Shown piece after piece: positions 23,888 through 36,227 of a DNA stretch of 64,000 nt. Under the pieces are notes generated by a model. That model did not search any database. It was not told the DNA's origin and saw nothing but the letters and a program-made list of their open reading frames with translations. Where the stretch lies: NCBI GenBank assembly GCA_021432635.1, contig MU270086.1:1-64000 (forward strand), in the 5' to 3' direction. A program made the translations under genes and the position numbers. This DNA comes from Thozetella sp. PMI_491. Taxonomy: Eukaryota; Ascomycota; Sordariomycetes; Chaetosphaeriales; Chaetosphaeriaceae. Position 1 is the stretch's first letter; each line of letters starts with the position of its first letter.

Positions 23888-24273
23888 ATTGAAGGGATAG
23901 CTGTTACAGGACTGGAATTTTGGTTCCAGTTATTTGCCATTTGAGCCACTTATTTATACTAAATTCTCGTCGCTGTTGCTAGCACCATGATTTCTCTATA
24001 CATTCACTCCGACCAGCTAGGACCAGGGCCCTATGTGATGAGCAGTTCCATATCTGGCTTAGCTTGTCATCAATGTACATGAAAGGCGCCTCGCCGGCAC
24101 CACACGAGATCATTGCTTACATACTTCATCCCGGAAAAGAGTCGGCTTACTTGCTTTTCTCCCTTCATTGAACAAATTATAAGTATCTATGGCATTCGAC
24201 CCAGGTCTCTTGTCCTTCTTCCCTTTGGGTTAAGCCGTGTTGGTATGAGGTGTGGTCGAAAAACTTAAACAAG
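23888..24273. promoter_or_regulatory. Shared divergent promoter (Ayr1-like / DUF3425 regulator)
   Basis: 386 bases between the two start codons; both genes must take their core promoter from here. No known operator was recognised. Confidence 0.5.
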
Positions 24274-25247
24274 ATGGCCCCCAACGACTGCAATCCCGCA
24301 GTTATGCATCTCGCCGAGGTAAGGACGCAGATTTGTTTCGTGACTAGCATCGGACGTGCTCTGCGAACCGCTGACACGTCTAACCTGTCTAGGTGGTGTA
24401 CGAGAGCGACAACTGGGCCGGAGTCGCGGATCCGGCAGCGAGGAGGAGGCTGCAAAACCGACTTAATCAGCGAGCAGCTCGTACGCCACCCATTTCGCTT
24501 CTCCTAGGGTTGAACGAAGCACGTAGTCCGCTGACGTGAATCTTAGGGCGCCGGAAACAGCCTGAGAAGTGGACTGCCCTGCGAGGCAAGATAGAAGATG
24601 TCCGTCAGGGCCACCAGAGCAGTACCCTTCAGGCGTACCCTCCGGCACCGTCTACGTCGAATGTTGGGATCGATGGCCGCCTAATCTTCCCACTCGCACC
24701 CGATCACTTAATATCTCTGATCCACCATAATGTCCTGCGGGCCGTCTGCATCAATATGTCGACCCTGAAGATCCCGAGCATGGTAGCATGCCACACGGCC
24801 CTCAACGGTGGCCTGCGCGTGCTCGCCCTTCCGGCTCCGGAAACTGTCCCACGGTCGCTATTCCCTACCAAGATGCAGCAGGAGGTCCCGCACCCTGCTT
24901 GGATGGACCTATTCCCGTCGCCGGCCCTCCGCGATGCGCTCATCGTCTCACGCGGCAAGATTGACCGACTTGAGTTCTGCCGGGACATAGTAGGCTGGGC
25001 AATAGACTGCAGCTCTGATTATATACCACGCTACGAGGAGCGCAAGGAGCAGAGGAACGGCGTGATTGTCTGGGGAGAGCCCGAGGACATCGGCGCTTGG
25101 GAGTTGACAGAAGGCTTCCTTGCCAAGTGGGGCTGGCTCATCCGAACTGGCTGTGAAGATCTCCTGTATGCTACGAATCGGTGGAGAGGAATCAGGGAGA
25201 TGGAACCACTCGTATGGGCGGATTGGGGCATTCAGGTCTCCCATTGA
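24274..25247 (+). CDS. bZIP-like transcription factor with DUF3425 domain
   Basis: Exons 24274-24318, 24393-24480 and 24547-25247 give 277 residues. Donors are GTAAGG and GTACGC; branch sites are CTAAC and CTGAC. Exons 2 and 3 together make the basic region: DNWAGVADPAARRRLQNRLNQ, then RAARRRKQ across the splice, the classic N-x2-(R/Q)-x-A/R-type DNA-contact block of this family. The leucine zipper is not obvious, as usual here. The C-terminal DUF3425 domain is evident in HPAWMDLFPSPALRDALI and GVIVWGEPEDIGAWELTEGF. Such proteins are widespread, mostly uncharacterised fungal regulators; a few control stress or secondary metabolism. The gene is compact and shows no break. Its stop lies 86 bases from the end of the convergent peroxidase gene. 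Confidence 0.85.
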
Positions 25248-25333
25248 CGTTGCATCCACTTTGGCTGGTAGAGAAAAGCAGATGCCGGTGAGCTGTTTAG
25301 AAGATAGAGCTTATTTTATTTCCTTTCATGTAC

Positions 25334-27486
25334 TTATTCTACGTGTGGAACAAATCGGAAGTTGGTCCATTCGATAAATTCATTCGAAATTCTTCCTCCG
25401 GGACCAGTTGCCACAAGGTCAAACGGGTGAGCGCCGATCGCATCTGCGGTATATGTGTATGACAATGTGTAGAGGGTATAGTTGCTGAGCTCAACCTTGT
25501 GGGACAGCGTGAGCTCCACAGGCTCCAGGTTCCATCCCCCCTGCAGTACCCCGGCATTCTTGGGTCGGTAAAAAATGGCGGTGACGTTGTTGAATTGTTC
25601 AGCATTCAGAACCTTTGGAAACGTCGTTAGTTCAAATCCTTCATCATCAATTATTGTTATATTGCCCACGAACCGCTACTGTTATGTTGAGCTGCTGGTT
25701 TGAGAAAACATGGCCGCTCGAGTCGGATGTGAAAAAGTTGGACTGAGTCGAAAGTTCGTACTGTGGCTGAAGCGTCTCCTCGACTGGGAAGCCGTTGCCA
25801 CCGTTGTCGTAGATCACGGACGCTCCAGTGTCGCCGTCGATGATCTCGATGGTAAAGGACGACAGGCCTTGTTCGACAGGAATGTTCAACGAGAAGTCGA
25901 AGAAACTAAAGGTCGCAGGGCAAGTCGTATATACACATGTGGCTTGGCCCCTCTGGTTCAAGACGCCGTTGGCAACGCTGCAGGGCGTTGACCTCGAGCA
26001 GATTTGACCATTTTGGCCGGCCACGTGGAGGCGCACTTGGCTATTGGTACTGGTGAGCAGGCCGCTTTCGATCTAAGGCGCACCCCATTATTGGTTAGTA
26101 AATGTCCATCTTAACTCCTGGCTGGACACGAGGCGGTATAGCGCAACTCACCCGCACGGTTCCTGCGAACGTCATGGTCCCGTTGCTACACGCCATAGTT
26201 AGTAGTTGCCTATGGGTAGAAAACGTACTGAGCTGAAAAAGAAGATATAAGCTTACATGTTTACTTCTGTGTGCACAAACCGAGGCTTCACAGGGTAGAA
26301 GTCGATGGGGTCCGAAAGCACCACCTCCTTAGGCACAGTGTTGATCATGCGTTCTAGCAAGGTAGTGCATGTTGAAACAAAGTAGTCGTTAGACGCCGCC
26401 ATCCTACCAATTGTCACGCCGCCGTCCGAGTTGAAGATGCGCTCGTCAGATCGAGTCGTGACATTTGGTCCTGATACGAGGGGATTCTGGCTTGTGTTGC
26501 CGACGAACTCGGTAGCCCTAATCTCGGGGTGTCAGGAACTGTGCGGAACGCGGTCGATTCTGCGGCTTCACTCACACTCGGTTCTCGAAGAAGTGTGGTG
26601 TCGAGTCAAAGCTAATAGTATGCTCGTCTAACTATCCGCCCCATGGAATTAGCATATATCCAGTCGCTCGAACGAGGGTGATCAGTGCCGGAGCTTACGG
26701 GGTTACCGTTGTCGACGAACGGCGCGATCTCAGGGAAGTCAACGCCGTGTACGCCGCCAATGGTATGGCCACATGCCACGAGCGCGATCATCTCTGTGGC
26801 ATTGAATCCCTGTCTCGCAAAAGCTGCCGTGTGGCTGGCCAGGTCTTCCTGCGGCTCAGGGACGCCCGGCGGGCCGGCTTCGCGGGCATCCAGCCTGCCC
26901 TGGCGGAGTGGGATGATCATGGTGCCATTCGAACAAGCTCCAACCGCGAAGATGGTAGCTAGTGCGAAGAGATCCGCCAGTGAAGATCGAGTCGAAGCTA
27001 GGCCGACGAAGGTAGCCAAAGTCTCGGGGAATGCATGCCCGACGTTCTCAGGACGGTCCATCTCATAAACAATAGACGCATCCATGCCCCCGGTCCCAGC
27101 AACTACGTCGGCCGTGGCCATGTCGTGATAGGCGTTCCTCCTGCATGTAGAAGCTAAGTTAGCGACTAGGTGAAATTTCCTGGCGGGTGGGTTGCGCTTC
27201 TAAGTCACCACGGTCTGCGCTATGTGGCTTAGGGTATAATGCTTTGGTGATAGTGGTGTTCGTACAGCCATTCTGCCCCGAAACTCTCTCCTTCTGTCGC
27301 ATTCCCTATTCCGAAGCAATTCGTAACAAACCCAGCAATACCTATGCTGCTGAAACCGCCAGTTTGCTCATAAAGCAAGTACTCGAGATAATCGGTCTTC
27401 GCATCCGGCCAGACTTTCTCGCCCGAGACGGAGATCCAGACAGAAGTACCAGCTAACGCCAGCAAGACGGCACGTGGGAAGATCAT
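25334..27486 (-). pseudogene. Secreted haem peroxidase with C-terminal extension; apparent frameshift
   Basis: Six exons on the minus strand: 27486-27266, 27140-26699, 26631-26576, 26517-26257, 26185-26152 and 26072 onward. A hydrophobic signal peptide (about 1-22) precedes a class II-like plant-type peroxidase domain with distal Arg75 and His79 (WLRNAYHDM) and proximal His199 (ACGHTIGG). From about residue 330 a second, beta-rich domain follows with C-x-TxC pairs and N-glycosylation sites. At 25670 the frame breaks: one extra base between ..VAV and VGNITIIDDEG. Ignoring it, the frame runs 112 more codons to a stop at 25334 (about 583 residues in all). Without correction, translation stops at 25647. 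No intron of normal length bridges the shift. The catalytic domain is untouched, so this may be a sequencing error or a recent lesion. Confidence 0.75.
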
Positions 27487-28726
27487 GATAATTTGGCGAT
27501 GAGATTCGGTCCAATGCCTAGTATGATAATTTAAATCAAGCTCTTACGAATGTCACTTCATTATATATACTCCAAGTGAAGATATTTGCCGGATGTTTTG
27601 GGCTCTGTGCCGCTACAACACTGCCACCTTCGGACGGTAGTCGTCCTCTGGTTTTAGACCACAAGGTAGCAGCCTACCCTACCACGAATACCAGACCTTC
27701 CTCTTTTAGGGTACCGTGGTTTTGCAAGCTAGGGTTCACGTAAGTACAGTAAAGGACGTAGACATTTTCTACTCTTGCTTACAAGGATAGCATTTGTTTC
27801 GGTCGCCGGCGATTGGATGACGAGGTGCGAGGGTTGTCGTGTAGGTGATCCCCGGCATTTGGGATACGAGAAGACTATGCTGTAAAGAGGTCGGGCAATG
27901 CAACACGCCCGTGGTTGGGATTCTATTCGCCTAGGCCGACTATGAAGAGGGACTTTTGTTGCTATTCCTTCATGCGCCACGATCACAGCGTTGCAGTGAC
28001 CGAGCTAGTCTCGCTTCCTCTATAGAATACGATTTGCAAATTTACTTCACACATCCGAGCATTGGAAACCCGACCAAGTGAAACGAGGTAATTACCTTAT
28101 CAATGTCTAAGAGCGGACAAGTATTCATCAGCAGGGTAGTAACACTTTATACGTTCACACCAGAACACTGCAAATTGAGATCGCCATTGCCCATTGCTTT
28201 TTAACAGCCAACTAGCATCTTGCTCGCCACACGTAGTGAGTAGCCCAGGTAACTCCTGTATACTTTTAGTATGAGACTCTGTGGGTGAGGCTTAGCTAGG
28301 CGCTGAGCACTCTTATACGTACATAGTAAGAGAGGCCCCATCCATCAGGACAAAATCCGGCCAAGTAAATATGGAAGGTATTACCAACCCATGTCAGCAG
28401 GACTAAGCAATACGATTCTTGGCATGCGAGGGACATAAGGGTCTTTCTGTCCTTTTAAATTTGCAGTCCCAACTAGCAAACGAGCCAAATGCAACGGCGC
28501 GGCAAAACAACCGTGCCTACCTCTACCTATCTGGCTCATCCAATTGCTAGACTCTATAATATATACGAACTACTACCTTTGTAGTTACGTACGTGCTTTA
28601 GAGAGGCTGCTGCGAAGGTTGGCTCACCAATGTGTCAGGTGCTGTGACGGGGGGTGTTTCTATATTTATTGCCCAGGGTATACTATTCTATCCTGCAATA
28701 AAGGAGCTATAAATACAACAGGAATG
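27487..28726. other. Intergenic, 1.2 kb, AT-richer
   Basis: Upstream of the peroxidase gene (-) and downstream of the NACHT gene (-). It is visibly richer in A/T than the flanking genes. No coding frame or element is supported. Confidence 0.45.
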
Positions 28727-31700
28727 CTATCGATATGGCAATGACAATGCAGGAGACATCGATTTAATGTTTTCCCTTCCCTGGTCTAAAGAGCTGGTGA
28801 TGGTAAGAGTCCGGGCGTCTTTCCGTATAATAAGTGGCAGGTATGTAGATGCGGGAGCTTCGTCGCTCTCGTATACTAGTGCAGACTTTTGGGCCAGAAT
28901 AACTTTGCAGTTTGCAGATCCCAGGCCTTCGGACTGGGATAAACTAGAAGGTAATGAGACGGTGGCGGTGACAGGCCCCATGGGGATGTACGACGGCAGT
29001 TTAGCGACCGAAATATTGACCTCGTGTTCTTCATCGCGCCGCATTAGCGACAGCTCGCCCGGCATTTCCTTTGTAGCAAGGATTGTAATGCTGGCCCCGG
29101 TGGAATCGTCGGTCCTGCACACTACTGCTGTGGAGGAAATGACTGGAGGCATTCGAGTCTGCTCTAAGCTCCGTTCGTGCGTGCCCTCCTGGCTCCGCGC
29201 AAGTATTGCCCTCTTACGGGGCTCGTTCTGCTCCACCACGGCCTCGATTGCCATTCTCTTCCGTGGAGAACATGCCGGACTGTGGAAGTCGGAGAGGGGC
29301 ATGAGAGTTGGCCATGGCCTTCCATGATTAAATATTGCTAATGACATGCCACAGTGAGAGAAGGAGACTCTGTACTCATTACTGCTGCGACATATCTCGT
29401 GGCCGTCGTTGTCAAGCCTGGGCGGCGCAGGTGGTAGATTGTGAACTAGTTTTGGAAAAGAGTGATCTGACTCTAGTTAGTCCCGCTTGGAATAAGAGCG
29501 CAAAGTGGGTGTTTAGAGGCAGCTGACCTTCGGAAAAATGCCACAGGTATACGTTGGTGGACCGACGAAACAGAAACAATTGCTCCTGCGGGTGGAACTG
29601 ACAATCCGAGATGAGCCCACTCCACGAACTTTGAGCAGAAACATGGTTGATGGATACAGGGTCAGCCGCACCGCCGGCGGTGGGTAGAGAGAATATGGCG
29701 AGAGAGACGGCAGTGAGCCGATTGTCGTCTATAAAGGCGAGGTAACGCGAGTCTGCGCTCCAGAATACATCGTAGGTATATCTACTGGACATATTCATGT
29801 CCAACGACCAAGCCTTCCTCAAGCGTGGGTCGAAATTTAGAGGCAAGTTTGTCGAAGAGTAGGTCGCCCGGTTGGAGTGAAAGGAAACGATGCGGCTCAG
29901 GATTGAACAATGCCCGAGATCCGGTGCTATGGAGAGCGGAAAGGTGCATTTCCATCGGCGCAGTGGCGTGTACCGCAGGTTTTGCCGTAGACAAATCTCG
30001 ACATCCATTGGATCCAGCGAGATCGTGACGAGGTGGACGCTATGGGATGCGGTATCTTGGACCAAGAACAGCTCGTAAGTTGCTTGCCATCCAAGGCAAG
30101 CATTTGCGATATCCGGGCTCGGATCCCCACCCAACACGCTGAAGCCGCATTCGATCGAATCCCGAGACTTTCCAGCTTTCTGTTTTTTGAGTATCTCCTG
30201 AGTACATGGAATTGTGGTGTTGTTCTCCCATCCCAGACGGAAGGCACTGTATTCGAAGTTAGCATAGCCACTCGATAGAACGGTATCCGTGCGCAAAAGG
30301 GTAGGCGCCTACTCCGATGGGAAGATGCTGAGCACCGCGAGTTTGCTCGCGTCCGAGGAGCTCATAGCGACAGAAAATATCGGTTTCGTCGGCTCTGTAA
30401 ATGGAGAGTCGACAGCTTGCTCTAACCTCGGCGCGAGGCTTTCTTGCATCGCAGCGCTCGTGGTGACCAAGAACTTGCTTTTGGTGAATACGGTAACGTC
30501 CCCCCAAATCTCGGATGGCGTCTGACCTAGTGTGATTCCCCACGCCTGGTCAAGGTTGATCATGTCTGCTAGCAGCTCCTGAAGTTCAGAGAGAAAGCTT
30601 TCAACCCTTGGGTGACAGGGCGACCCCAACATCTCGATGGCTTTCACGCGACTCTCCTGGAAGGTCGACCGGAGGTTGACGCCCAAGAGAGTATACAATG
30701 CTTCCACCCAGACCATGATGCCCAGGCCCTCTTTCAGGTATGGAGATACAGTAGAGATCATTTGGTCCACTTCATCGATTGTGGATACTTCGGGCAGCTG
30801 CTGGATCGAATCGAGGGCGAAGGGAATCCAGCGATAGGCGGCGAATCTCAGAAGCGGCCATCGCTCCTGTACAGATTCAGCCTTAGCATTCTGGCCAATC
30901 CTGCCTGCTAGCGGCTTTCGAGGCACTTGGAGGGCTAAGAAGGAAACGTATCGAGTGGCCATTAAGGCCTTTGAGGTGACTTGGGGAGGTACGAGTGGTG
31001 AGATCGAAGCTTGCCGTGGGCTGCCTGTGAGAGCAAACTGAAGAGCGGTTAAATGTATGTACTTGTACCTTCCGTTTAACCCTTTCTCGATCAAACCGCA
31101 ACAGATAAGAATGATCATTTGGTCGAACTGCTCGGTACTGGCGCCGTCGTCCATGTCCCAGCCATCTTGGCATATGCCTTCTCGAAGCTCGTGCGAAGAA
31201 AACACCTCGTATGCAGTCCACATCAGGGCTTTGTACGCCAAGTTTTTGCTCCGTGCGTCCAGACGGTCGATTCGCGTACGGATTCGACAATACATGGCGT
31301 CCAACTGGTCCAGGCTTTCTGCTTTGGCCTCCATGATGGTTTCGAGCCTTTCGGCTTTGGTCATAACAGGCCCGTTGAGGAACACGACCATAAGGCGTAC
31401 CCAAAGAAACATACCCTCGGCTCGATCAACCAAGTTCTGGATTAACTGGTCTCTGTCGGCATTTGCGGGGAGCAGTCTCTGCCATATCATGTCGTCCATC
31501 ACCAGTTCCAGGTACCGAGCTATGTCATTGTCGAGATGTTGCCCCGTCAGACATATGCGGTTCTCTTCGGGCAGGGCCCTGAGCAGACTGGGAACGTCAG
31601 GTCGACTGAAGAAGAGGACTTTGAGCGGAGATGCCATGCACCAGTCAGAGACATATGCGACGAGCTTCCTACTGTCGGTGCATTCGTCAATTCCGTCTAG

Positions 31701-33204
31701 GACAAAGTACAGCATTGGCAGATGCGGCAGGCACTGGACAATTACGTCCACCAACTCGTTCTCGGATGCCTTGGTCAGGCTGGTCATATTCTCGCTCACG
31801 GCGACGGCAAAGACATTGTGGATCTTCTCCAGCTTGTGGAAACGGTGGAAGATCTGGGCCGCCAGGGCTCGGTAGGCATCGACTGGAGAGTTTCTCGTGC
31901 TGGAGTTCTTGTTGAAGAAAAAGTAGCACACTTCTGGCGGGAAGTCTGTGTCTCCTACAGCAGGCCTACCCAGTTCAAAAATTGTTGACGCCGCCAGCAC
32001 CGTCTTGCCGGAACCCGGTTTCCCTTGGGGATCGTCAGTGTCAGAACCATCCGGGCTGTAGTGGGAGGGCATGTAGTGCTCACCGTGTACCCACAGAAGC
32101 GTTGGAGGGATTCTCGGAGACAAGGCATCAGGAGAGTGCATCCCGGGCTCATACTCGTACTCTCTCCAAGATGCGAAGATATCTGTGTCGAAAAGCCATT
32201 CGGCAGTTCCTTCGATTTTCTCTTGAAATGCGTCCTCTACGATCTGTTTGTATTCGGGTGGGTCAATCCACTGGTTCAACGATGCAGTGAACGTCCCTGT
32301 AGGCAGAGTCATTTAACATTGTTTCCTTAAAAAAAGGGAAGAGAAACTTACGTAGAGCTTGTTCATCGTTCCTGGCGTGCTGCTCCTCAAGCTCCTCGGC
32401 TAACTTGGCGTGCCTCTGCCTTGCCCTCTGCCTATCCTGCATGAGGACCGTTCGCAATGCACCGGCTGACGCAAACTGCAGCTCCTCGCGGACGATTTCT
32501 TTGTGAAGGGCGATCTCGTCGAGGACTTTCTGAAATCTGAGCTCGAAGGGCTTCCATACAAGGCTGGCCACTATGCGAGGTGATCGTTTAATTTCTGTTA
32601 CCTAGTTAGCGGCGAATGAGAAGACTCCGTATTGCAACACTGACTGCCATCCCGGGTTGAGAAGACACGGGCAACAGCCGTGAGGAATTCGAAGAGGCTG
32701 CAGTATATCTTCTGAAGAGAGCTCTTCAGCTCCTGGCTGATTGCCGACGGAGTCGAGCACAAAGCATCGTATACCTCCTGATATCGGGGTAATCTAGAGC
32801 CGATGCTCTCGATGGTGATGCAGAGCTTTTCGAAAAAGGTGACGAAATGGCTAGCCAACTGTCCCACTGTCAGCTTTAACCACCTTTGGAGCTAAAGCAA
32901 GGCTTACCTGTAGCACCAGCTGCAATGCGCCAAGAGCAATGTTGGCCCAATCTGGGAGAGCATCGCAAAATCTCTCCAGTATGTCGAAGTAAGGGCGCAG
33001 CTGGTCCCCGAACGATTTGACGCGCGCAAGACAAGGCAGAGTCCTCCGCTTGGCTCTATTGACATGCTCCAACTTACGGATGCCGTCCACAACATCTGCG
33101 ATAGATTTGCATCCGGACAAGTGCTGTTTCTCGGACGGGGAGAGCGAGGCTAAGAAGCTGTCCCGAGCCTTTAAAAAGAGCGCCTCGCTCGTCGGGCCTG
33201 ACAT
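28727..33204 (-). CDS. NACHT-domain STAND protein (fungal NLR-like) with DUF7708-like N-terminus and beta-propeller-like C-terminus
   Basis: Seven exons on the minus strand (33204-32908, 32858-32645, 32594-32352, 32296-32084, 32023-30313, 30246-29528, 29472-28727) give 1,380 residues, all in phase. The N-terminal ~170 residues (GALQLVLQ|LASHFVTFFEKL) match the helical domain often annotated DUF7708 in front of fungal NACHT domains. A coiled, charged linker follows. The NACHT domain has Walker A GKPGSGKT (323-330) and Walker B MLYFVLDGIDE (about 426-436). The C-terminal ~550 residues contain blade-like segments such as YDVFWSADSRYLAFIDD and YRVSFSHCGMSLAIF. Such proteins sense non-self or pathogens and can trigger heterokaryon incompatibility or cell death; that role is inferred. 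Walker A is only complete after splicing a 60-base intron. There are no high-identity WD repeats, unlike HET-E/NWD2 types. Confidence 0.85.
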
Positions 33205-34390
33205 CTCGTTCGACAAGACGTCTGGTTGGTGCTTAGGCCAATTGGCACATTGCTATGTGGAATTATGATGGTTGGAGACCTGACTTTATGGCTCGCTGAG
33301 GCAGCCTGGTGAGGCTGTGCAGTGGGTAGGTAGAGTAGTACAGACCGGCGCTGCTACCAACCCGATAGGTTCGGACACGCCGGCACCGCCTCCAAATCTG
33401 CATGTATACCTTGAGCCGGCCCTGCTGCACGTGGTGGCTTTACTGAGATCACAAATGCGTCACAAATGCATCTCGCCTTTCTGCAATCCAAGAACCCAAA
33501 ACCGCGCTCCAGAACGACAGAGCTCAGGCAGAGGGTTACAAAACCCAAAAAAAAATTATAGTGCTGTTCTTCCTGTGCTTTCACTTACGGCGGTTAGCTT
33601 ATGGTCGTCCTCTTTAAATTCTACCCCTGTGCTCTGGGCCGTCACTCATAGGCATGGATGGTATTCGGGAAGATGTGGGGATAGGACAGCCCAAAGTGAA
33701 AAGATGATAAGGCCATGAGAAACCTGATAAGCTCCCGGTCAACTTGATAAGTTGTCCGATGGCTGTATTTTTTCAACACAGAGGGAAAGCATCAGGGTGG
33801 CTAGCGCAGTGGTATAAACAACTGCATCCTCCCAATGTACCCCGGAACATGTGCCTAAGTCGAGAGTTCGAACCACCCACGAAGCTCCCAAAAAGATATG
33901 GTACAACAGCGGGTGAAATAAACAAAAACCCTAAGCTCTGTCTTTAATCCGAAAGGAGGGCATATGGTGGAACCGGTCCTGATAAATGGTGGCCGGCACT
34001 CTGCTGAGCAATAGGGGGCGCAACCTAGCTAGCCAGTTGGGCCCGGAAGATGAGCCTCGAAGCTCAGTCTTTCGCAAAAAGTTTTGGCCTCCTTCTCTCG
34101 ATACAACTGCAGCCAGCATGTTTTTCCCTCTCCATGTCTTTAATGTAATGTAGCTCTTTATGCTGGAATTCTTGAAATTCAAGGGTGTAACTGGATCATC
34201 ACTCTCCATTTAGCCAACAGCTAGCCAAGTACTCACACTCTATAGAATTGCTACTCCTTGAGGATTGAGCAACATGAACTCTGAACATCACGAATTCGAT
34301 CAGTCTTTTCCCAGCCTAACTGAAGCTGCCTTGGGCTCTATGTCTCTCATTGTTGAGTTCCTTGCCCAATCCCAGCGATTGCCACCCTTC
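33205..34390. other. Intergenic with tRNA-like element
   Basis: It lies between the NACHT gene start and the GNAT gene end. Apart from the tRNA-like sequence near 33796-33880 it holds no supported gene. Confidence 0.5.
33796..33930 (+). mobile_element. Degenerate tRNA-like sequence, candidate SINE head
   Basis: An A-box-like TGGCTAGCGCAGTGG is followed 55-60 bases later by a B-box-like GAGTTCGAACC, the spacing and order of an internal Pol III promoter. Between them TGCAT and ATGTA can pair around a 7-base loop, like an anticodon arm. The D arm, T stem (3 of 5 pairs) and acceptor stem do not close, so it is not a functional tRNA. It could be a tRNA-derived SINE or a decayed tRNA; its 3' limit is a guess. 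Confidence 0.35.
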
Positions 34391-35251
34391 TTAACCCGAC
34401 TCAGCCTTGCCACTGGCATTCTTCTTGGAGTTATAGATCATGAAAAATACACCATAATCACTCTTATAGCCGACACGCGCGAGATCTTCGGCCGAGTGCC
34501 CGAACTTAGGGAGCGAGAGATCCTCGAAATTGCTAGCGACCTCCTTGAAGCCAACCTTCTTGTAGACCGGGCGGCCAGCGGCAAAGGCAAAGACGAAGAC
34601 ATCGAAGCCCAGCTCGTCCGCCACGTCAGCGACCCTCTGGACCAGAGCTGTTGCGATACCCTGATGTTTGTTATCAGGATGAACGGCTAGGTAGTCAATG
34701 CCTACATTGCAGTCAGCTTGAGACAGGCCTATCGCCTGCAAGCGTCAGGCATCCCTCGCGGGTCCCCTGTGCCCGGGACACTAGGGATGTGGCTTACGGG
34801 TGTATACCCCCTTCGAGCAGATCTCATTCTTGATCCGGCTGTTGTTTTCGTCCGAGTGATCATCTCCGGGGGCCCACCAAGCGCTATCGCTCGCTTCCTT
34901 CAGGCGCGCGCGTTCCTCTGGGGTCACGTCCTCCACCTGCGCCTCCTGCCAGATGGGCTTGCCGTCGGAAGTCTTGCATATGGACTCCGGAAGCTCGATC
35001 CGGATGTAGCCCACGAGCTTACCCGTCTCCGGGTCGACAGCCTTCAGATGGCGGAGAGTATCCCGCTCGCCTATGAGTTTCATGGGGTTACGCTTGACTT
35101 GCTGCTCAATCAAGAACTCTAGCGATTTGTCTGGAGGGTAATTAAGTCGCCAGCTGGGGTCTTCCCAGAAAGCAGACATGTTATTGCGGGCAATCACCGC
35201 CGCGTCGGCAAGGACAACGGGCTCGATCTTCCAGGCGGTGCGGGAGGCCAT
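34391..35251 (-). CDS. GNAT-family N-acetyltransferase
   Basis: Two exons on the minus strand, 35251-34798 and 34701-34391, give 254 residues. Donor is GTAAGC, branch CTGAC and acceptor TGTAG. The acetyl-CoA-binding motif A is DYLAVHPDNKHQGIATALVQ, followed by an FVFAFAAGRPVYKKVGF motif B. The first half is a typical variable GNAT substrate region. Fungal proteins of this layout are mostly of unknown substrate; small molecules are likelier than histones. It stands alone between the NACHT gene and a pseudogene. Confidence 0.82.
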
Positions 35252-36227
35252 GGTTGGGTTGGGTCAGGGCAAGTGCTAGAGCGTGGTAGGGGCTGATGTT
35301 TTGAAACTGGTAGAAGGCTAGTCAAGTGGAGAGTGGAGAATGTTGCCTCAGGATTGGGCTTGGATTTCAAGGCAGCAGGAGGCATCGTCACTCTTGGCAA
35401 TTATATACTGATCGTCTATTTGTAACCGTCGCGCAGAGTCTACACCTTGTAAGTCGCGACGAGATGTGGTCAAAGTCTCTTCCTGGCTGCCTGAAGACGT
35501 TTGTTTGCTGCCTGTCCACCTACACCGCTGCTCGACAGCTTTTAGTCCGGCCAGCCGTTGGTCTCATCTAGCGCGACCTTCTGGATCTGGCAATCGTTCA
35601 GTTCTTCTTGGCGTGCATTTTTGTATGGATCCATCTTCTCCGCTAACTACCCCTCTAACGCCATGCACATCGATACAGGCAGATGTATTCGGCGAGTCTC
35701 ATTGGCTGCTAAGCCAGGCAACGACATACTAATCGTCACGGACACACTCTATACCACCAAAAAACCATTTATCACCTAGGCGAATTGGCCTATTGTATGC
35801 CCATACGTCTTTTAATCAATACCCAAGTTGTGGGATTGGAGTAGTAGCTAAAGCGATTCGCCCGTAGCAGCCGGCCGTTGCTCCGCTATTCCCCAGAATC
35901 TATAGACTAAGCCGGACACGGCACGTGAGTCTGGCAAAAGTCCCAGCAGCTGTCGACATTGGCTTTGGGCTGGACAGAGCTCATGCTGCCCCGGCTTAGA
36001 TACTATAGCATCATGAGTGCTGCCTCACGTGTCGAACTGGGACTCAAAGATTTGCATTGCATTCTCGACCGGAGGAGCGACTTCCCGGAGCGACTAAATC
36101 TTCGAGACCCGCGTACCGCTTCCTCCCTCCGTCAAAATACCTTGCTTAGTACTTCAGGTTCAGCGTCTACGTCGCAGGATGACACATCCTTAGGATCTCG
36201 ACCCGACTCAGAACCCTTTTGGTGCGA
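35252..36227. other. Intergenic
   Basis: Promoter side of the GNAT gene. An open frame of 111 codons (+, 35959-36294) lacks recognisable features and I do not call it. Confidence 0.45.
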
